64,000 bases of DNA. Origin: Streptomyces fodineus (GTDB lineage: Bacteria > Actinomycetota > Actinomycetes > Streptomycetales > Streptomycetaceae). Both the position numbers and the translations under genes were made by a program. How positions within the stretch are numbered: the stretch's first letter is position 1; each line of letters opens with the position of its first letter. The stretch spans positions 2,604,001 through 2,668,000 of the forward strand of contig NZ_CP017248.1 in assembly GCF_001735805.1 (NCBI RefSeq), given 5' to 3'. The notes beneath the pieces are model-generated. The model was not told the DNA's origin and did not search any database. It saw only the letters and a list, made by a program, of their open reading frames with translations. Positions 8,315 to 17,495 of this stretch are shown one piece after another.

Positions 8315-8556
8315 CCGTCCCCCTCAGGCCGTCTGCGCGCTTCACCCTAGGGACGGCCGGGTGAGTTTGTCGCGAGGTTCGCCGAGCGGTTCCCTCAGGG
8401 GGTGGGCGCGTGGTAAAGGGGGCCGCCGGGTCCGGCGCTCCCCTGTGACGTCGGACCGCGGCGGCTCTTCGTTCTGCGTCGGTAGCGGCCCATGCGTCAC
8501 ACGATCGGAGAACTCGGTGCGCGCGAGGGGCGCTTATCGGCCACTGTGATTCGCGG

Positions 8557-9222
8557 TCAGTCGAAGCGGAGGGCGCCGGTGCGGGTGCGCTTGAGTTCGA
8601 AGAGGTCGGGGTGGCGGGCCAGCACCCGGAAGCTGTCGAAGAGTTCGGCCGCCTCGGCGCCCCGCGGAATCGCCCGCAGCACAGGTCCGAACCACACCGT
8701 GCCGTCGACGTGAATGGTCGGCGTGCCCACATAGCCACCCGATTCCTGCTCGGCGCCGGCCTCGTGGCTACGGCGTACCGCGTCGTCGTACGACGGGTCG
8801 TGAGCGGCGGCCGACAGCTCGGCGGGGAGCCCGAGTTCGGTCAGCGACTCGGCGATCACCTGGTCGAAGTCCTTGATCCCGTGTTCGTGGATCCGGGTGC
8901 CGAAGGCGGTGTACAGGTCGCGCAGCACCGTCTCGCCGTGGCGTTCGGCGGCGGCCACGGCGACCCGCACCGGGCCGATCGAGCGGTCCACCAAGTCCCG
9001 GTACCAGTCGGGGAGTTCGTTGCCCATGTTGTGCAGGTACAGGCTCATCGCCCGGAACCGGAGGTCGAGCGGGCGCAGGCGCTCGACCTCCAGCATCCAG
9101 CGGGAGGTGATCCAGGCGAAGGGGCAGGCCGGGTCGAAGAAGAAGTCGACCCGGGTCGGGCCGGACTCGGCGGCCGAGTCGGTAGCGGTAGCAGTGGCGG
9201 TGTCGGCGTCTCGATACGTCAT
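8557..9222 (-). CDS. DsbA-fold thiol protein of the mycothiol-dependent nitroreductase (Rv2466c) family
   Basis: Thioredoxin-fold oxidoreductase, 221 residues. The segments FFFDPACPFAWITSRWMLEVE, VGTPTIHVDGTVWFGPVL and LFELKRTRTG match the Mycobacterium tuberculosis Rv2466c family, which uses mycothiol as reductant. The active site here reads Cys33-Pro-Phe-Ala36: the first (nucleophilic) Cys is kept while the second Cys of the CPWC motif of Rv2466c is Ala, so a one-cysteine, mycothiol-linked mechanism is expected. It stands alone, upstream of a dead sigma-factor gene. Confidence 0.85.
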   Translation of the reverse strand: MTYRDADTATATATDSAAESGPTRVDFFFDPACPFAWITSRWMLEVERLRPLDLRFRAMSLYLHNMGNELPDWYRDLVDRSIGPVRVAVAAAERHGETVLRDLYTAFGTRIHEHGIKDFDQVIAESLTELGLPAELSAAAHDPSYDDAVRRSHEAGAEQESGGYVGTPTIHVDGTVWFGPVLRAIPRGAEAAELFDSFRVLARHPDLFELKRTRTGALRFD

Positions 9223-9257
9223 GGCCGCGACGCTAGTCGGTCACTGGTTCAGTGTCC

Positions 9258-9288
9258 TGGCCCAATCCACTGTCGATTCATTGGGCCA
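9258..9288 (-). promoter_or_regulatory. Perfect 9-bp inverted repeat upstream of the Rv2466c-like gene
   Basis: TGGCCCAAT (9258-9266) and ATTGGGCCA (9280-9288) form a perfect inverted repeat with a 13-base gap. It lies 36-66 bases before the start of the thiol-protein gene and covers the stop of the sigma-factor pseudogene. It may be an operator for a dimeric repressor or a weak terminator of the old upstream gene; I cannot tell which. Confidence 0.35.
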
Positions 9289-9866
9289 ATTCTCCGGCTC
9301 CTCCGGTTTCTGCCTGCCCCGGGTCCACGACCGCGATCTCCGTCCCGCGCAGGCGTTCCGGTTCCGCAACGACATCGATCCGGGTGATCCGGCCGTCCGC
9401 ACCGAAGGCGAAGGCCAGGACCAGCCGCGGCCGCCCCTGTGACGCCATGACCAGGCCGAACTCCCCGTCCAGCCGGGCGAGTCCGGTGAACCGGGCGCGG
9501 GCCGCGGCCGCCATCGCGCCCTGGGCGACCGGCTCGGCGCCCCGTACCGTGATCGGTTCGGGCGTGGGGACGACCAGCGCGTCGGCGTGCAGCACCACGT
9601 CCGGGTCGAGCAGGGCGACCAGAGCCGTGAAGTCACCGCCGCGGGTGGCGGCCAGGAACGCCTCGACGGCCCGGCGCCGGCGTACGGCGTCGGCACCGGG
9701 CGCGGGCGGCCGGCCGCCCGCAGCCAGGCCTCCAGGCCTCCTGCAGGGCGTCGTCGGCCTCGGCGGCCGAGCCGAGCAGCCGGTGGGCCACGGCCGTGAG
9801 ATGCGCCCGGTCAGCCTCGAACCGCGCCGCGAGCCGCCGCCCGGCGTCCTCCGTGAAGTCGTCCAC
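9278..9866 (-). pseudogene. Broken ECF sigma factor with SnoaL-like C-terminus (SigJ/ECF41-like)
   Basis: Remnant of an extracytoplasmic-function sigma factor. One frame (GTG at 9866) encodes the start of sigma region 2, ADRAHLTAVAHRLLGS then AEADDALQEAW. A different frame encodes the C-terminal SnoaL-like domain typical of ECF41/SigJ factors (RRAVEAFLAATRGGDF, then LLDPDVVLHADA) to the stop at 9278. The rest of region 2 and all of region 4, perhaps 130-150 residues, are missing. At the break, CCAGGCCT is repeated in tandem (9724-9731, 9732-9739), an 8-base duplication that itself shifts frame. Not expected to make a working sigma factor. Confidence 0.8.
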
Positions 9867-9960
9867 TCCACCGCTCCCCCGTCCCCTTCGCGTGAGCGGC
9901 TCGCGCGCGCACCGGGCCCACGAAGCGCCAATCCGGCCGGAAGATCAACCGGTTGGAGGG

Positions 9961-10998
9961 TCAGCTCACGGAGCACGCCGCCTCAGGGGCGGCCGCCACC
10001 GCCTCGTCCGCCAGGCGTACGAGTTCGGCGACCGGCATCGACCCGGCGGCCCGGCGCTCCCGCGCGAACCGGTTGGCGAGGCGCTGGAACAGCTCGTTCA
10101 GCGGGGCCCGTACGCCGTGCAGCCGGCCGAGGAGGGCGATCTCCCCGTTGAGGTAGTCGGCCTCGATGGTGCCGGTGCCCCGGGCGAGGGACTGCCAGGA
10201 GGAACCGCCGCCGCGCGGGCCCTCGTCCAGTGGCACCAGGGTGACCTTGCCGTCGCGGGCCTCGCGCTGTTCTTCGGCGCCCGCGTGGGCGATGCCGGCC
10301 GCGTCGAGCACGGCCTGCCCTTCGGCCCGCACGCGCGCGAGCAGGGCATGCGCGGCCTCGTCGGCGGCGGGCCCGCACAACGCTTCGAAGGCGGTGCCGA
10401 GGTTCCAGAGCAGCTTGGCGTACTGCCAGCGGGCCACATCGGGCACGACCGGTGCCTCGAAGTGGGCGTCCGCCAGGTCGGCGGCGATCCGGCGGGCGGT
10501 GTCGTCGGTGCCGTGCGGAAGGCGGCCGAGGTGCAGGATGCCGGTGAGCGGACTGCCGGCGGCGGAGACGACGCCGGGCTCCACGAAGGTCGAGGGCAGC
10601 CAGACGCAGACGCCGTACACCCGCCGGAAGCGGCGCAGTGCGAGCCGCCCGCTCTCCACGCCGTTCTGGAGGCACACGAGCGGCAGCCGCTCCGCGGCCG
10701 TGCCGCCACCCGCCACGGGCACCTCGGCCCAGGTGTCCAGTGCGGCCACGGTGTCCTGCGTCTTCACGGCGAGGGCGAGGACGTCGCCGGCGCGCAGCTC
10801 GCCGAGCGGGGCCGGCCCCTCGACGGCGGGCAGCCGGTACGTCGACTCCCCTTCCGGCACCCGTAGTCGCAGCCCGTGTTCCGCCAGTGCCGCCAGATGC
10901 CGGCCGCGCGCCACGAGGACGACCTCGCGCCCGGCCTGGGCCAGCCGCCCGCCGACAGTCCCGCCGACCGCTCCGGCCCCGATGATGATGTAGCGCAT
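9961..10998 (-). CDS. 2-dehydropantoate 2-reductase family protein (ApbA/PanE)
   Basis: NADPH-dependent reductase; the family includes the pantothenate-pathway enzyme that makes pantoate. 345 residues. The Rossmann motif GAGAVGG is at residues 7-13, followed by VLVARGRHLAAL. LVCLQNGVES and the ketopantoate-reductase C-terminal domain (WQYAKLLWNLGTAFEALCG) follow. Streptomycetes carry several paralogues, so this copy may act on another 2-oxo acid. It stands alone between the sigma-factor remnant and the DUF1697 gene. Confidence 0.85.
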   Translation of the reverse strand: MRYIIIGAGAVGGTVGGRLAQAGREVVLVARGRHLAALAEHGLRLRVPEGESTYRLPAVEGPAPLGELRAGDVLALAVKTQDTVAALDTWAEVPVAGGGTAAERLPLVCLQNGVESGRLALRRFRRVYGVCVWLPSTFVEPGVVSAAGSPLTGILHLGRLPHGTDDTARRIAADLADAHFEAPVVPDVARWQYAKLLWNLGTAFEALCGPAADEAAHALLARVRAEGQAVLDAAGIAHAGAEEQREARDGKVTLVPLDEGPRGGGSSWQSLARGTGTIEADYLNGEIALLGRLHGVRAPLNELFQRLANRFARERRAAGSMPVAELVRLADEAVAAAPEAACSVS

Positions 10999-11115
10999 GC
11001 AACAGAGCCTCGCACACGCGTGCTTGACCCTGCCCTTGGGGCAGGCAGCAGCGTGCGGGGCATGGACTGGTGCGCGGGCTGGTCCCGCACCGGCCGGAGG
11101 GCCGACGGTGGACGC

Positions 11116-11667
11116 TCACGCTCCCGGAGACGTCAGCTCCACGAGTTTGACGACCGTGTTCCAGTTCCGGCTCGTGGCGATCAGGTCCTTGGTCAGGCGT
11201 CGGCGGGACAGCGCCTCGGCGAGCTTGGAGCGGCCGAGGCCCTCGGGGGCGTACAGGTACAGGCAGCGGTCGCCGAGCCGGAACTCCTCGGGGAGGTGGG
11301 CGGCGGCGTCGATCTCCGCGAAGCGGTCCGGGGTGACGGGGGCGGAGAAGTACGTGACGTGCAGTTGCCTGGGCTCCAGGCCGGTCACCGGGAACGGGCA
11401 GGCCTCGACGACCGCCGCGAGGTAGGCGTGGTCGCGCACGAGCACGTCGACGGGGAAGCCGAACCGCTCCTCGATCGCCCGGGTCAGCTCCGCCGCCAGC
11501 GACTCCTCGTCGCCGCGGCCGGTGGTGAACACGGCCTGGCCGCTTTGCAGATGGGTCCGTACGCCGGTGAGGCCGAGGCCGGTCAGCAGCGTGCGGAGGT
11601 CGGCCATGGGCAGCTTCTTGCTGCCGCCGACGTTGATTCCGCGCAACAGCGCCGCGTAGGTCGTCAT
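11116..11667 (-). CDS. DUF1697 family protein
   Basis: 183 residues, beginning MTTYAALLRGINVGGSKKL, the diagnostic N-terminus of DUF1697. Later segments such as LRTLLTGLGLTGVRTHLQSG and LEPRQLHVTYFS also fit. The family is widespread in bacteria and has no settled biochemical role. Full length for the family; single-gene unit. Confidence 0.88.
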   Translation of the reverse strand: MTTYAALLRGINVGGSKKLPMADLRTLLTGLGLTGVRTHLQSGQAVFTTGRGDEESLAAELTRAIEERFGFPVDVLVRDHAYLAAVVEACPFPVTGLEPRQLHVTYFSAPVTPDRFAEIDAAAHLPEEFRLGDRCLYLYAPEGLGRSKLAEALSRRRLTKDLIATSRNWNTVVKLVELTSPGA

Positions 11668-12067
11668 CCGCCCACCCTAGAACGGCCGTCGTGCCCCGTG
11701 GGGGCGGGCACGACGGCCGGACCCGCCCGGGGCGGGACTGCGCGAAACTCTCGCCGATGGGCGGGCACTGGATCAACCTCTACACGCACCTGTGACTTGT
11801 TCAACAAACATTCGTAATCACAAACCGCCGCGCCGGCGGCAGAACGGACAACCCACGTCCTCACCGGCGGCGATGACCCCGAGACGCGTCCCCGAGTCCG
11901 GCGGATAGGTGTAAGGGGCCGCTGTCCTCCCCAGTGGTGACGGACGGGCCACCGAGTTCACCGGGCAGCACGACGAGACGCGTTTATCCGGCTCATACGG
12001 TCGATGCGGAGCAAACGCAGTGGTGGCGGCAGGGGGCCGGCACCGGACACGAGGGGGAAGGCCCGGG
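11668..12067. other. Intergenic region between divergent DUF1697 and MMPL genes
   Basis: About 400 bases with no convincing gene. It includes a relatively A/T-rich patch (about 11793-11822, containing TTGTTCAACAAACATTCG) that probably holds a promoter. Further ATG/GTG codons in frame before 12068 lack ribosome sites. Confidence 0.4.
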
Positions 12068-14320
12068 ATGGGGAACAGGGACGCGCGGGTACGGGGACTG
12101 GCCGCCCGCGCCGGCGGCTGGAGCGCCCGGCACCGCTGGGCGGCCGTCGGCATATGGGTGCTGTTCGTCGCACTGGCGATGGGGCTCGGCTCGGCGGCGG
12201 GCCGGGTCGATGTGGACGAGGGCAACCAGCTCAAGGGCGAGACACACACCGCCGCGCAGATCATCGACGACGCGGGGATCAAGCAGCCGGCCGGCGAGAC
12301 CGTGCTGATCCAGTCCCGGGACGCCGGAGCGACGGCGACCGGGACCGAGTTCCGGGCCGCCGTCGCCGATGTGGTGAAGGCGGTGCAGGGCACCGGCAAG
12401 GTCACGGCCGTGACCTCGCCGTACGACACCCACACCATCTCCCGGGACGGCCGCAGCGCGCTGGTGCAGTTCGACATGCGCGGTGACGCCAAGACGGCCG
12501 TCAGCCGGGTCGAGCCGGTGCTGAACGCCGTCGCCGGGGTGCAGAAGGCGCACGGCGGCCTGCGGATCGAGGAGATCGGCGGCGCCAGCATGCAGAAGCA
12601 GTACAAGGACGCCTTCGGGGACGACTTCCAGCAGGCCGAGTACTCGGCGGTGCCGGTGGCGCTCGGCATCCTGCTGATCGCCTTCGGGGCGCTGGTGGCG
12701 GCGCTGCTGCCGGTGGCCCTCGCGATCACCGCGATCATGGCGACGATGGGTCTGATGGGCATCGTCAGCCATCTGCAGCCGATGAGCGACACCGCCAACT
12801 CCGTGATGCTGCTGGTCGGTATGGCCGTCGGCGTCGACTACTGCCTGTTCTATCTGCGCCGCGAGCGCGAGGAGCGGCAGGCCGGGCGGGACGCGGGCAC
12901 CGCCCTGCGGATCGCCGCCGCCACCAGCGGCCGGGCGGTCATCGTCTCCGGGGTCACGGTGTGCGTGGCGATGGCGGGCATGCTCTTCACCGGGCTCGCC
13001 GAGTTCGAGGCGATGGGTCTGGCCTCGCTGATGGTGGTCGCCGTGGCCATGGTCGGGTCGGTGACGGTGCTGCCGGCACTGCTGTCGCTGCTCGGCGAGC
13101 GCGTCGAGAAGGGGCGGATCCCGTTCCTGAGCCGCGGGCGCGGCAAGCGGGCCGCGGGCGAGGGCAGCCGGTTCTGGACGGCCGTGCTGCGGGTGGTGCT
13201 GGCCCGGCCGCTGATCTCCGTGGTCGTGGCGGCCGGCGCGCTGCTGGCGGTCGCGGCGCCCGCGCTCGGCATGAAGACCCAGCAGCTCACCCTGGACCAG
13301 GAGTTCGGCAAGTCGCTGCCGATCGTGCAGACGTACAACCGGATCAACGACGCCTTCCCGGGCGGCAGTGAGCCGGCCCAGGTCGTCGTCAAGGCCAAGG
13401 ACATCAACGCCCCCGAGGTACGGCAGGCGCTGGCCGACTTCAAGCAGCAGGCCATCGCCTCGGGCGCCTCGCGCGGCCCGGTCGGCATCAAGCTGCACGA
13501 CGCGCAGAACGTCGCCCTGGTCTCCGTGCCGCTGGTCGGCGGCTCCGACATGGACCAGGCGGTCAAGAGCCTGGACAAGCTGCGCGACGAGGTCCGGCCC
13601 GCCACGCTCGGCAAGGTCGACGGCGTACAGGCCCCGATCACCGGGCAGGTGGCCGGCAACCACGACTTCAACGACCAGTTGCTCGGCTCCGTCGTCCCGG
13701 TCTTCGCGTTCGTGGTCGTGTTCGCCTTCCTGCTGATGCTGCTGTCGTTCCGCTCGCTGACCGTCGCGATCACCTCGATCGTGCTCAACCTGCTGTCGGT
13801 GGGCGCCGCTTACGGCATCCTCGTCGCCGTCTTCCAGCACGGCTGGGGTGCGTCGCTGGTCGGCGCGGAGGGGGTCGGCGCGATCGTGACCTGGCTGCCG
13901 CTGTTCCTCTTCGTGATCCTGTTCGGGCTGTCGATGGACTACCACGTGTTCGTCGTCTCCCGGATCCGTGAGGCCCGGATGCGCGGCCGCAGCACCACGG
14001 ACGCGATCCGGCACGGCGTGGTCACCACGGCCGGCGTCGTCACCAGCGCCGCGGTCATCATGGTCGCCGTGTTCGCGATCTTCGGCACGCTGTCGATGCA
14101 GTCCATGAAGCAGATGGGTGTGGGCCTGGCCGCGGCGGTCCTCATCGACGCGACGGTCATCCGCGGCGTGCTGCTGCCGGCCGTGATGGCGCTGCTCGGC
14201 GAGCGCAACTGGTACCTGCCGGCGTGGCTGCGCCGCCTTCCCGACCTCACGCATGACGAGGCACCGGAGGCGGTTGCGTCCGGGCCGGTGCGCGAGGCGG
14301 CGGAGCGGCTGCCGGTCTGA
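12068..14320 (+). CDS. MMPL-family (RND-type) transporter
   Basis: Large inner-membrane transporter of the MmpL type, which exports lipids or hydrophobic metabolites using proton motive force. 750 residues in two halves. Each half has a first helix (AAVGIWVLFVALAMGLGSA; LISVVVAAGALLAVAAP), an outside domain and a block of helices. The conserved helix-4 segment is VGMAVGVDYCLFYLRRERE in the first half and FGLSMDYHVFVVSRIREAR in the second, both with the GxxxDY-type proton-relay Asp-Tyr. I chose ATG 12068, behind a GGGGGAAGG site. No partner gene is adjacent, so substrate is unknown. Confidence 0.9.
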   Translation: MGNRDARVRGLAARAGGWSARHRWAAVGIWVLFVALAMGLGSAAGRVDVDEGNQLKGETHTAAQIIDDAGIKQPAGETVLIQSRDAGATATGTEFRAAVADVVKAVQGTGKVTAVTSPYDTHTISRDGRSALVQFDMRGDAKTAVSRVEPVLNAVAGVQKAHGGLRIEEIGGASMQKQYKDAFGDDFQQAEYSAVPVALGILLIAFGALVAALLPVALAITAIMATMGLMGIVSHLQPMSDTANSVMLLVGMAVGVDYCLFYLRREREERQAGRDAGTALRIAAATSGRAVIVSGVTVCVAMAGMLFTGLAEFEAMGLASLMVVAVAMVGSVTVLPALLSLLGERVEKGRIPFLSRGRGKRAAGEGSRFWTAVLRVVLARPLISVVVAAGALLAVAAPALGMKTQQLTLDQEFGKSLPIVQTYNRINDAFPGGSEPAQVVVKAKDINAPEVRQALADFKQQAIASGASRGPVGIKLHDAQNVALVSVPLVGGSDMDQAVKSLDKLRDEVRPATLGKVDGVQAPITGQVAGNHDFNDQLLGSVVPVFAFVVVFAFLLMLLSFRSLTVAITSIVLNLLSVGAAYGILVAVFQHGWGASLVGAEGVGAIVTWLPLFLFVILFGLSMDYHVFVVSRIREARMRGRSTTDAIRHGVVTTAGVVTSAAVIMVAVFAIFGTLSMQSMKQMGVGLAAAVLIDATVIRGVLLPAVMALLGERNWYLPAWLRRLPDLTHDEAPEAVASGPVREAAERLPV

Positions 14321-14361
14321 TCCGGCGCGCCTGCCCTTCCAGGGGGATCGTGCGCGGGTGC

Positions 14362-14399
14362 GGGGCGTGGGGGACTGGGCACACAGCTCCCCACGCCCC
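14362..14399 (+). terminator. Strong hairpin between convergent genes
   Basis: GGGGCGTGGGG (14362-14372) is an exact inverted match to CCCCACGCCCC (14389-14399) with a 16-base loop. It lies between the convergent MMPL and glycosyltransferase genes and should end transcription from both. A second small hairpin (CGCCCC-TTC-GGGGCG) overlaps its right arm. The loop text (CACACAGCTCCCCACGCCCC) resembles an intergenic repeat I have seen often in Streptomyces genomes. Confidence 0.65.
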
Positions 14400-14419
14400 T
14401 TCGGGGCGCCGCCCCGCCG

Positions 14420-15634
14420 CTACTCCCCCGCGCGGGCTTGCAGTTCGGCCTCGATCAGGTCCGCTGCCCTGCGCGTGCCGCCCTCCTCGGCCATCTCCGT
14501 CTGGATGTCCCTCAGGCGGCGGGCCACCTCAGGGTCGTCCACCAGGGCCAGCGCGGTCTCGCGGAGGCGGTCGGCGGTGGCCTCCTCGGTGTCCAGGCGG
14601 CGGGCGACGCCGAGGGACTGGAGCATGTCGGCGTTGCCGAACTGGTCGACCGCCTGCGGTACGGCGATCATCGGCGTGGCGGTGGCCAGCCCCTCCTGGC
14701 TGCCGCCGGCGCCCGCGTGCGTGACGAACAGGTCGGCCTGCCGGAGGATCGCCAACTGCGGTATCCAGCCGTGCACTTCCACGGTGGGCGGTAGGTCGCC
14801 CAGTTCGGCGGGGTCCACATGCCTGCCGATCTGGAGGACCAGGTGCCAGCCGGGCAGGTCGCCGAAGGCGCGGACGCACTCACGGTAGAAGGCGGGCTGT
14901 TTGGTGAAGGCCGAGCCCAGGGACACCAGCACGACCTTCTCGGCGCCGGCGGGCCGCCGCCAGTCGCCCTGGTCGGCGCGGTCGCCCTGGCAGGCGCCGA
15001 CGAAGGTGTGGACGCGTTCGTCGACACGGTCGGCATGCGGCTGGAGTGCCTTCGGGATGAGGACGATCGAGCGGGCCGGGCGTCCGGCGAACGGGTCCGG
15101 ATGCCGGGTGATCCCGTTCTCCGCGAGCCAGGACTCGAACTTGGCGTAGTACGCCTGCCCGCGCGGGGTCTTTCCCGGCTCGGCCCACATCGGCTCGGCG
15201 ACCTCCTCCTCGTACCCCTCCCAGGCGACGAGGTTCGGGGAGAGGGAGATCGCCGGGACGCCCCAGCGGTGGGCGAGGACGCGGGCCGGGTAGGAGGCGA
15301 TGTCGTGCAGCACGAGGTCGGGCTCGTCGCCCGCGTAGGCCTCCACGAGCTGCGGAAGCGCCTGGATCGCGTCGTCCAGGAACGGCTCCACGTTGTCCAG
15401 CAGCGTGGTCCCCCAGGCCTCGGGGCCGGCGTCGGGTCCGGGCAGCGTGGAGGTGTACGGCACGGGCCGGGCCCCGGTGGCGGCCACCTTCTCGGCGAAC
15501 GCCGGCGGGATGGCGTACGTGACCCGGTGGCCCCGGGCGACGAGTTCACGGATCACCTCCAGGCTGGGGTTCACATGGCCGTGCGCGGCGATGGAGAACA
15601 TCGCGATGTGGCGGGGAGTGGTCATGACGTGCAC
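14420..15634 (-). CDS. Macrolide-type UDP-glycosyltransferase (MGT/OleD-like)
   Basis: GT1-family enzyme that transfers a sugar from a UDP donor to a small-molecule acceptor; close relatives (OleD, Mgt) inactivate macrolides. 404 residues. The N-terminal acceptor domain starts [19 protein letters not shown], with the catalytic His in AAHGH. The donor-binding motif is near the C-terminus: [28 protein letters not shown], then [12 protein letters not shown]. There is no macrolide cluster nearby, so a resistance/detoxification role is inferred. Two possible starts (15634, 15625) differ by three codons. Confidence 0.9.
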   Translation of the reverse strand: MHVMTTPRHIAMFSIAAHGHVNPSLEVIRELVARGHRVTYAIPPAFAEKVAATGARPVPYTSTLPGPDAGPEAWGTTLLDNVEPFLDDAIQALPQLVEAYAGDEPDLVLHDIASYPARVLAHRWGVPAISLSPNLVAWEGYEEEVAEPMWAEPGKTPRGQAYYAKFESWLAENGITRHPDPFAGRPARSIVLIPKALQPHADRVDERVHTFVGACQGDRADQGDWRRPAGAEKVVLVSLGSAFTKQPAFYRECVRAFGDLPGWHLVLQIGRHVDPAELGDLPPTVEVHGWIPQLAILRQADLFVTHAGAGGSQEGLATATPMIAVPQAVDQFGNADMLQSLGVARRLDTEEATADRLRETALALVDDPEVARRLRDIQTEMAEEGGTRRAADLIEAELQARAGE

Positions 15635-15640
15635 CGTAGG

Positions 15641-15657
15641 CGAGACGATACGTCTCG
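15641..15657 (-). promoter_or_regulatory. Palindromic operator in the glycosyltransferase promoter
   Basis: CGAGACGATACGTCTCG is a perfect palindrome with 7-base arms and a 3-base centre. Read on the - strand, TTGAAC lies just before it and TACGGT just after, about 17-18 bases apart, fitting -35 and -10 boxes. The palindrome would occupy the spacer, the classic place for a TetR-type repressor. The start codon is only about 7 bases beyond, so the transcript would have almost no leader. The cognate regulator is not adjacent. Confidence 0.5.
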
Positions 15658-15877
15658 TTCAACGTGTTTAACGTCCGTCCGGTGGCGGGACGGCAGGGGA
15701 ACCCGCACACCGAGGCCGCCCGCAACACGCTCGGCTGCCTGGTGTCCCCACCCGGTCTGATTGACGCGTTCATGGTCGTGAGCTCCGATATCCCGTCAAG
15801 GGACCGCGCACACAGCCCGACCTGTACGAATGCGAGACTGGCCGGAGAGACCCGACCGGAAGCGGCACGGAGGCACG

Positions 15878-16741
15878 ATGGACGAGGCACGGGCACGGGA
15901 CGTACTGGCCACGGCGGGAGTGCTGCCGGGCCCGGCCCGGGACGCGGCTCTCCTCGCCCTCGGCGAGAACGCGGTGTTCGCCGCCGGCGACCTCGTGGTG
16001 AAGATCGGCCGCGACGCCGAGCTGCTCCAGCGGGCCCGGCGCGAGCTGGACATCGCCGGCTGGCTGGCCGAGGTGGGCGTGCCGGCGGTACGGGCGGCGG
16101 AGCCGAAGCCTCGGCTGGTGGACGGGCACCCGGTGACGGTGTGGCACCGGCTGCCGGATCCGGTACGGCCCGCCGAGCCGGCGGATCTGGCGCGGTTGCT
16201 GCGGCTGGTGCACGCACTTCCCTCTCCTCCTTTCGCCTTGCCGCCCCGCGAGCTGCTGGGCGGTGTGGAGCGCTGGCTGCGGCTCGCGGGCGACGCGATC
16301 GACCCCGGGGACGCGGCCTATCTCCGGGCGCGCCGGGACGGATTCGCGGCCGCCGCGGCTGCGCTGACACCGCAACTGCCGCCGGGGCCGATCCATGGCG
16401 ACGCGCTGCCCCGCAATGTGCACATCGGACCCGACGGGCCGGTTCTGGTGGACCTGGAGACCTTCTCCGCCGACCTGCGCGAGCACGACCTGGTGGTCAT
16501 GGCCCTCTCCCGCGACCGGTACGGGATGCCGGCCGAGGCGTACGACTCCTTTGTCGAGGCGTACGGGTGGGATGTGCGGGAGTGGGCGGGGTGCGGTGTG
16601 CTCCGCGGGGCGCGGGAGACGGCCAGCTGCGCGTGGGTGGCCCAGCACGCGCCGAGCAGTCCGAAGGCGCTGGCCGAGTTCCGGCGGCGGGTGCGGTCGC
16701 TGCGGGACGGGGACGAGACCGTCCGCTGGTACCCGTTCTGA
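15878..16741 (+). CDS. Phosphotransferase (aminoglycoside-kinase fold)
   Basis: 287-residue APH-like small-molecule kinase. The active-site region reads GPIHGDALPRNVHIGPDG then PVLVDLETF: HGD with the following Asn, and Asp of the metal site. N-terminally, NAVFAAGDLVVKIGRD carries the ATP-binding Lys. A CGGAGG site precedes the ATG at 15878. Substrate unknown; many such genes in Streptomyces have nothing to do with aminoglycoside resistance. Confidence 0.8.
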   Translation: MDEARARDVLATAGVLPGPARDAALLALGENAVFAAGDLVVKIGRDAELLQRARRELDIAGWLAEVGVPAVRAAEPKPRLVDGHPVTVWHRLPDPVRPAEPADLARLLRLVHALPSPPFALPPRELLGGVERWLRLAGDAIDPGDAAYLRARRDGFAAAAAALTPQLPPGPIHGDALPRNVHIGPDGPVLVDLETFSADLREHDLVVMALSRDRYGMPAEAYDSFVEAYGWDVREWAGCGVLRGARETASCAWVAQHAPSSPKALAEFRRRVRSLRDGDETVRWYPF

Positions 16742-16769
16742 CAGCTGGACGGGAACGGCTGCCCGCTGT

Positions 16770-17495
16770 CTACACCGGCTGGCTCTCGGTCAACTCCCGC
16801 AGCGGCCACGTGCCGTCGATCACCGCGTCCGGCTCCCCCTTGCGCCGCAGGAACGCCTGGAAGTCCGCCGCCCACTCGGCATACCACTCGATCTGCCGAT
16901 GGTGCAGGTCGGCCGGAGTCAGGGAGGCGATCTTCGGGTGACGGTCGGCTATCGCGGAGGCGAGGTGCGCTGCGGCGAGGGCGTCGGCCGGGGCCGTGTG
17001 GGCCGCGTCGAGGGCTATGCCGTACTCGGCGCAGACCGCCTCCAGGTTGCGCTTGCCGCGGCGGTAGCGGTCGACCCAGCGGTCGATGGTGTAGGGGTCG
17101 ATGACCGGCGCGGGCGGGGCGCCGCCCAGACGGTCGGCGAGGGACGGCAGGGCGTGGCGGCGCAGTTCGGCGGAGAGCAGGGTGAGGTCGAAGGCGGCGT
17201 TGTAGGCGACGACCGGGACGCCCGTCTTCCAGTACCCCACCAGGACGTCGGCGATGGAGTCGGCCACCCGGTCGGCCGGGTGACCCTCGGCCGTCGCCCG
17301 CTCGTTGCTGATGCCGTGCACCGCCACGGCGTCGGCCGGGATCTCCACGCCCGGATCGGCCAGCCATTCGCGGCGGCCCATGGGCTCACCGGCCCTGACC
17401 TCGATCACGGCGGCGGTGACGATGCGCGCCTCACGCGGATCGGTCCCGGTCGTCTCCAGGTCGAAGCCGATCAGCAGCTCCCGGTGCCAGCCCAT
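16770..17495 (-). CDS. DnaQ-like 3'-5' exonuclease
   Basis: DEDD-family exonuclease, 241 residues. Exo I LIGFDLETTGTDP at the N-terminus supplies Asp-x-Glu, Exo II is VAYNAAFDLTLL, and Exo III is HTAPADALAAAHLASAIA with the HxAxxD pattern (DEDDh type). The ATG at 17495 follows an AGGGGGG site; a longer reading from 17561 has a Pro/Gly-rich prefix and no ribosome site. Either a proofreading subunit homologue or a stand-alone nuclease in repair or RNA turnover. Confidence 0.87.
   Translation of the reverse strand: MGWHRELLIGFDLETTGTDPREARIVTAAVIEVRAGEPMGRREWLADPGVEIPADAVAVHGISNERATAEGHPADRVADSIADVLVGYWKTGVPVVAYNAAFDLTLLSAELRRHALPSLADRLGGAPPAPVIDPYTIDRWVDRYRRGKRNLEAVCAEYGIALDAAHTAPADALAAAHLASAIADRHPKIASLTPADLHHRQIEWYAEWAADFQAFLRRKGEPDAVIDGTWPLRELTESQPV

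Noticed and set aside
7736..8549. Two overlapping + strand frames opposite the GNV-motif gene
   Set aside because: The - strand frame has a better ribosome site, coupled downstream gene and the shared motif. The + frames are Arg/Pro-rich with no signal for a start.
9241..9696. 151-codon - strand frame in a third register over the sigma-factor remnant
   Set aside because: Pro/Ser/Arg-rich shadow; the SnoaL-like domain is in the frame ending at 9278.
15878..16741. Aminoglycoside-resistance gene
   Set aside because: The kinase fold is present, but nothing ties it to an antibiotic; many APH-fold genes in actinobacteria have other substrates.
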